Assembly (NCBI GenBank): GCA_017551215.1
Contig: JAFZMA010000019.1
Coordinates: 1 to 13,197 of the forward strand
Source of the DNA: Bacteroidales bacterium
GTDB taxonomy: Bacteria > Bacteroidota > Bacteroidia > Bacteroidales > UBA932
Direction of reading: 5' to 3'
DNA length: 13,197 nucleotides
Below the pieces are notes generated by a model. That model was not told the origin of the DNA. It saw only the letters and a list, made by a program, of their open reading frames with translations, and searched no databases. The position numbers and the translations under genes were made by a program. Shown piece after piece: positions 12,713 to 13,197 of the stretch (the first letter of the stretch is position 1; every line of letters starts with the position of its first letter).

Positions 12713-13197
12713 ATGAGAAGAATATTGTTGATAGCGGTTTTGGGAGTGCTGGCGGCACTGTCAGTCGGCGGATGCGGCCAGCGTACGTTTATGTTTGTGC
12801 AGATGAGCGATCCGCAGATTGGTTTCAGAGATAAAACCCCAGGATATGTTCACACGGACTCTTTGTTTGCAGAGGCCGTCCGAAATGTGAATTCTAATAT
12901 CTATAACGGGTATTTATACAAGGACCGCGCTTACAAGGCATCATTTGTAATCATAACTGGAGATCTTGTAAATGACCAGAAGGATGCTCTCCAGGATTCC
13001 ATCTACAGGGCAAACCGTGCAAAGATAAAGGTTCCCGTGTATGAGATTCCGGGCAATCACGACATCCGCCCGTGGACCCCGGAGAACCACTCAAACTATC
13101 TTGCGTTAAGGGGATATGACCGTTTCTCCTTCAGATATAAAGGTTGTGCGTTCATTGGCATAGACTCCAACTGCATAATAGACGCAGAGGATTCCAA
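12713..13197 (+). CDS. Calcineurin-like metallophosphoesterase lipoprotein, 3'-truncated by the window edge
   Basis: Start of a dinuclear-metal phosphoesterase; 161 codons are present and the frame is still open at the window edge. The N-terminus is a lipoprotein signal (MRRILLIAVLGVLAALSVGGC, lipidated C21), so the enzyme should face the periplasm or cell surface. Metal motifs in order: D33 in SDPQIG (Gln where many family members have His), D84 in TGDLVND and GNHD at 114-117. The DPQ form with GDLVND and GNHD recalls the CPPED1/CSTP1-like branch, whose substrates are poorly defined. The upstream region consists of repeat R2, with no clear TAnnTTTG promoter. The call to superfamily is strong; substrate is unknown because the C-terminal His motifs lie outside the window. 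Confidence 0.9.
   Translation, partial: MRRILLIAVLGVLAALSVGGCGQRTFMFVQMSDPQIGFRDKTPGYVHTDSLFAEAVRNVNSNIYNGYLYKDRAYKASFVIITGDLVNDQKDALQDSIYRANRAKIKVPVYEIPGNHDIRPWTPENHSNYLALRGYDRFSFRYKGCAFIGIDSNCIIDAEDS

Noticed and set aside
12607..12834. 75-codon plus-strand frame starting in repeat R2
   Set aside because: It overlaps the phosphoesterase start out of frame; the phosphoesterase frame from 12713 carries lipobox, DPQ, GDLVND and GNHD motifs.

Overview
This 13.2 kb window looks like chromosomal DNA of a Bacteroidota bacterium, probably Bacteroidales. The glyA, pnp and rpsO products have Bacteroidales-like sequence. Start codons lack Shine-Dalgarno sequences. Several upstream regions carry the family's TAnnTTTG -7 promoter element. 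There are many small lipoproteins. GC content is moderate (about 50% by eye). Genus is not determinable from this window.

Layout. (1) 1-4224, plus strand: the 3' part of glyA (serine hydroxymethyltransferase), pnp (polynucleotide phosphorylase, with an Asn/Arg/Gly-rich tail) and a PnuC-family vitamin-precursor transporter. (2) 4331-4606, minus: rpsO, converging on pnuC with a strong hairpin terminator between them. (3) 4813-5439, plus: a YgjP/DUF45-type zinc metallopeptidase, divergent from rpsO. (4) 9033-5445, minus, read right to left: an exported NlpC/P60 peptidase, a Tat-exported dipeptide epimerase, a 92-residue protein of unknown function and a lipoprotein. The first two form a murein-peptide cleavage and epimerisation pair. 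(5) 9034-10242: a 1.2 kb stretch with no credible gene, packed with repeats and hairpins. It ends in ten tandem 14-bp units lying in the presumed leader of the next gene. (6) 10243-12290, plus: a lipoprotein and, 5 bp later, a YhcC-type radical SAM protein that carries an in-frame 15-bp-period repeat insertion and a repeat-derived C-terminus. (7) 12291-12712: two tandem copies of a repeat whose third copy lies inverted near 9.4 kb. (8) 12713 to the end, plus: the start of a calcineurin-like phosphoesterase lipoprotein, cut by the window edge.

The most notable signals are at DNA level. The 9-mer ATCGCTGAG occurs nine times on the two strands, against about 0.1 expected at random. Within genes it is read in different frames and orientations, so protein sequence does not explain it. 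All four intergenic copies lie 28-42 nt before a start codon, in the sense orientation. The density (about one per 1.5 kb) resembles that of DNA-uptake or Chi-like words. The other signals are a degenerate repeat family of about 200 bp with one copy forming a gene's 3' end, a two-copy hairpin element with terminal inverted repeats, a 56-bp direct repeat, and two micro-tandem arrays (14 bp non-coding, 15 bp coding). No CRISPR, tRNA, rRNA or transposase gene was seen.
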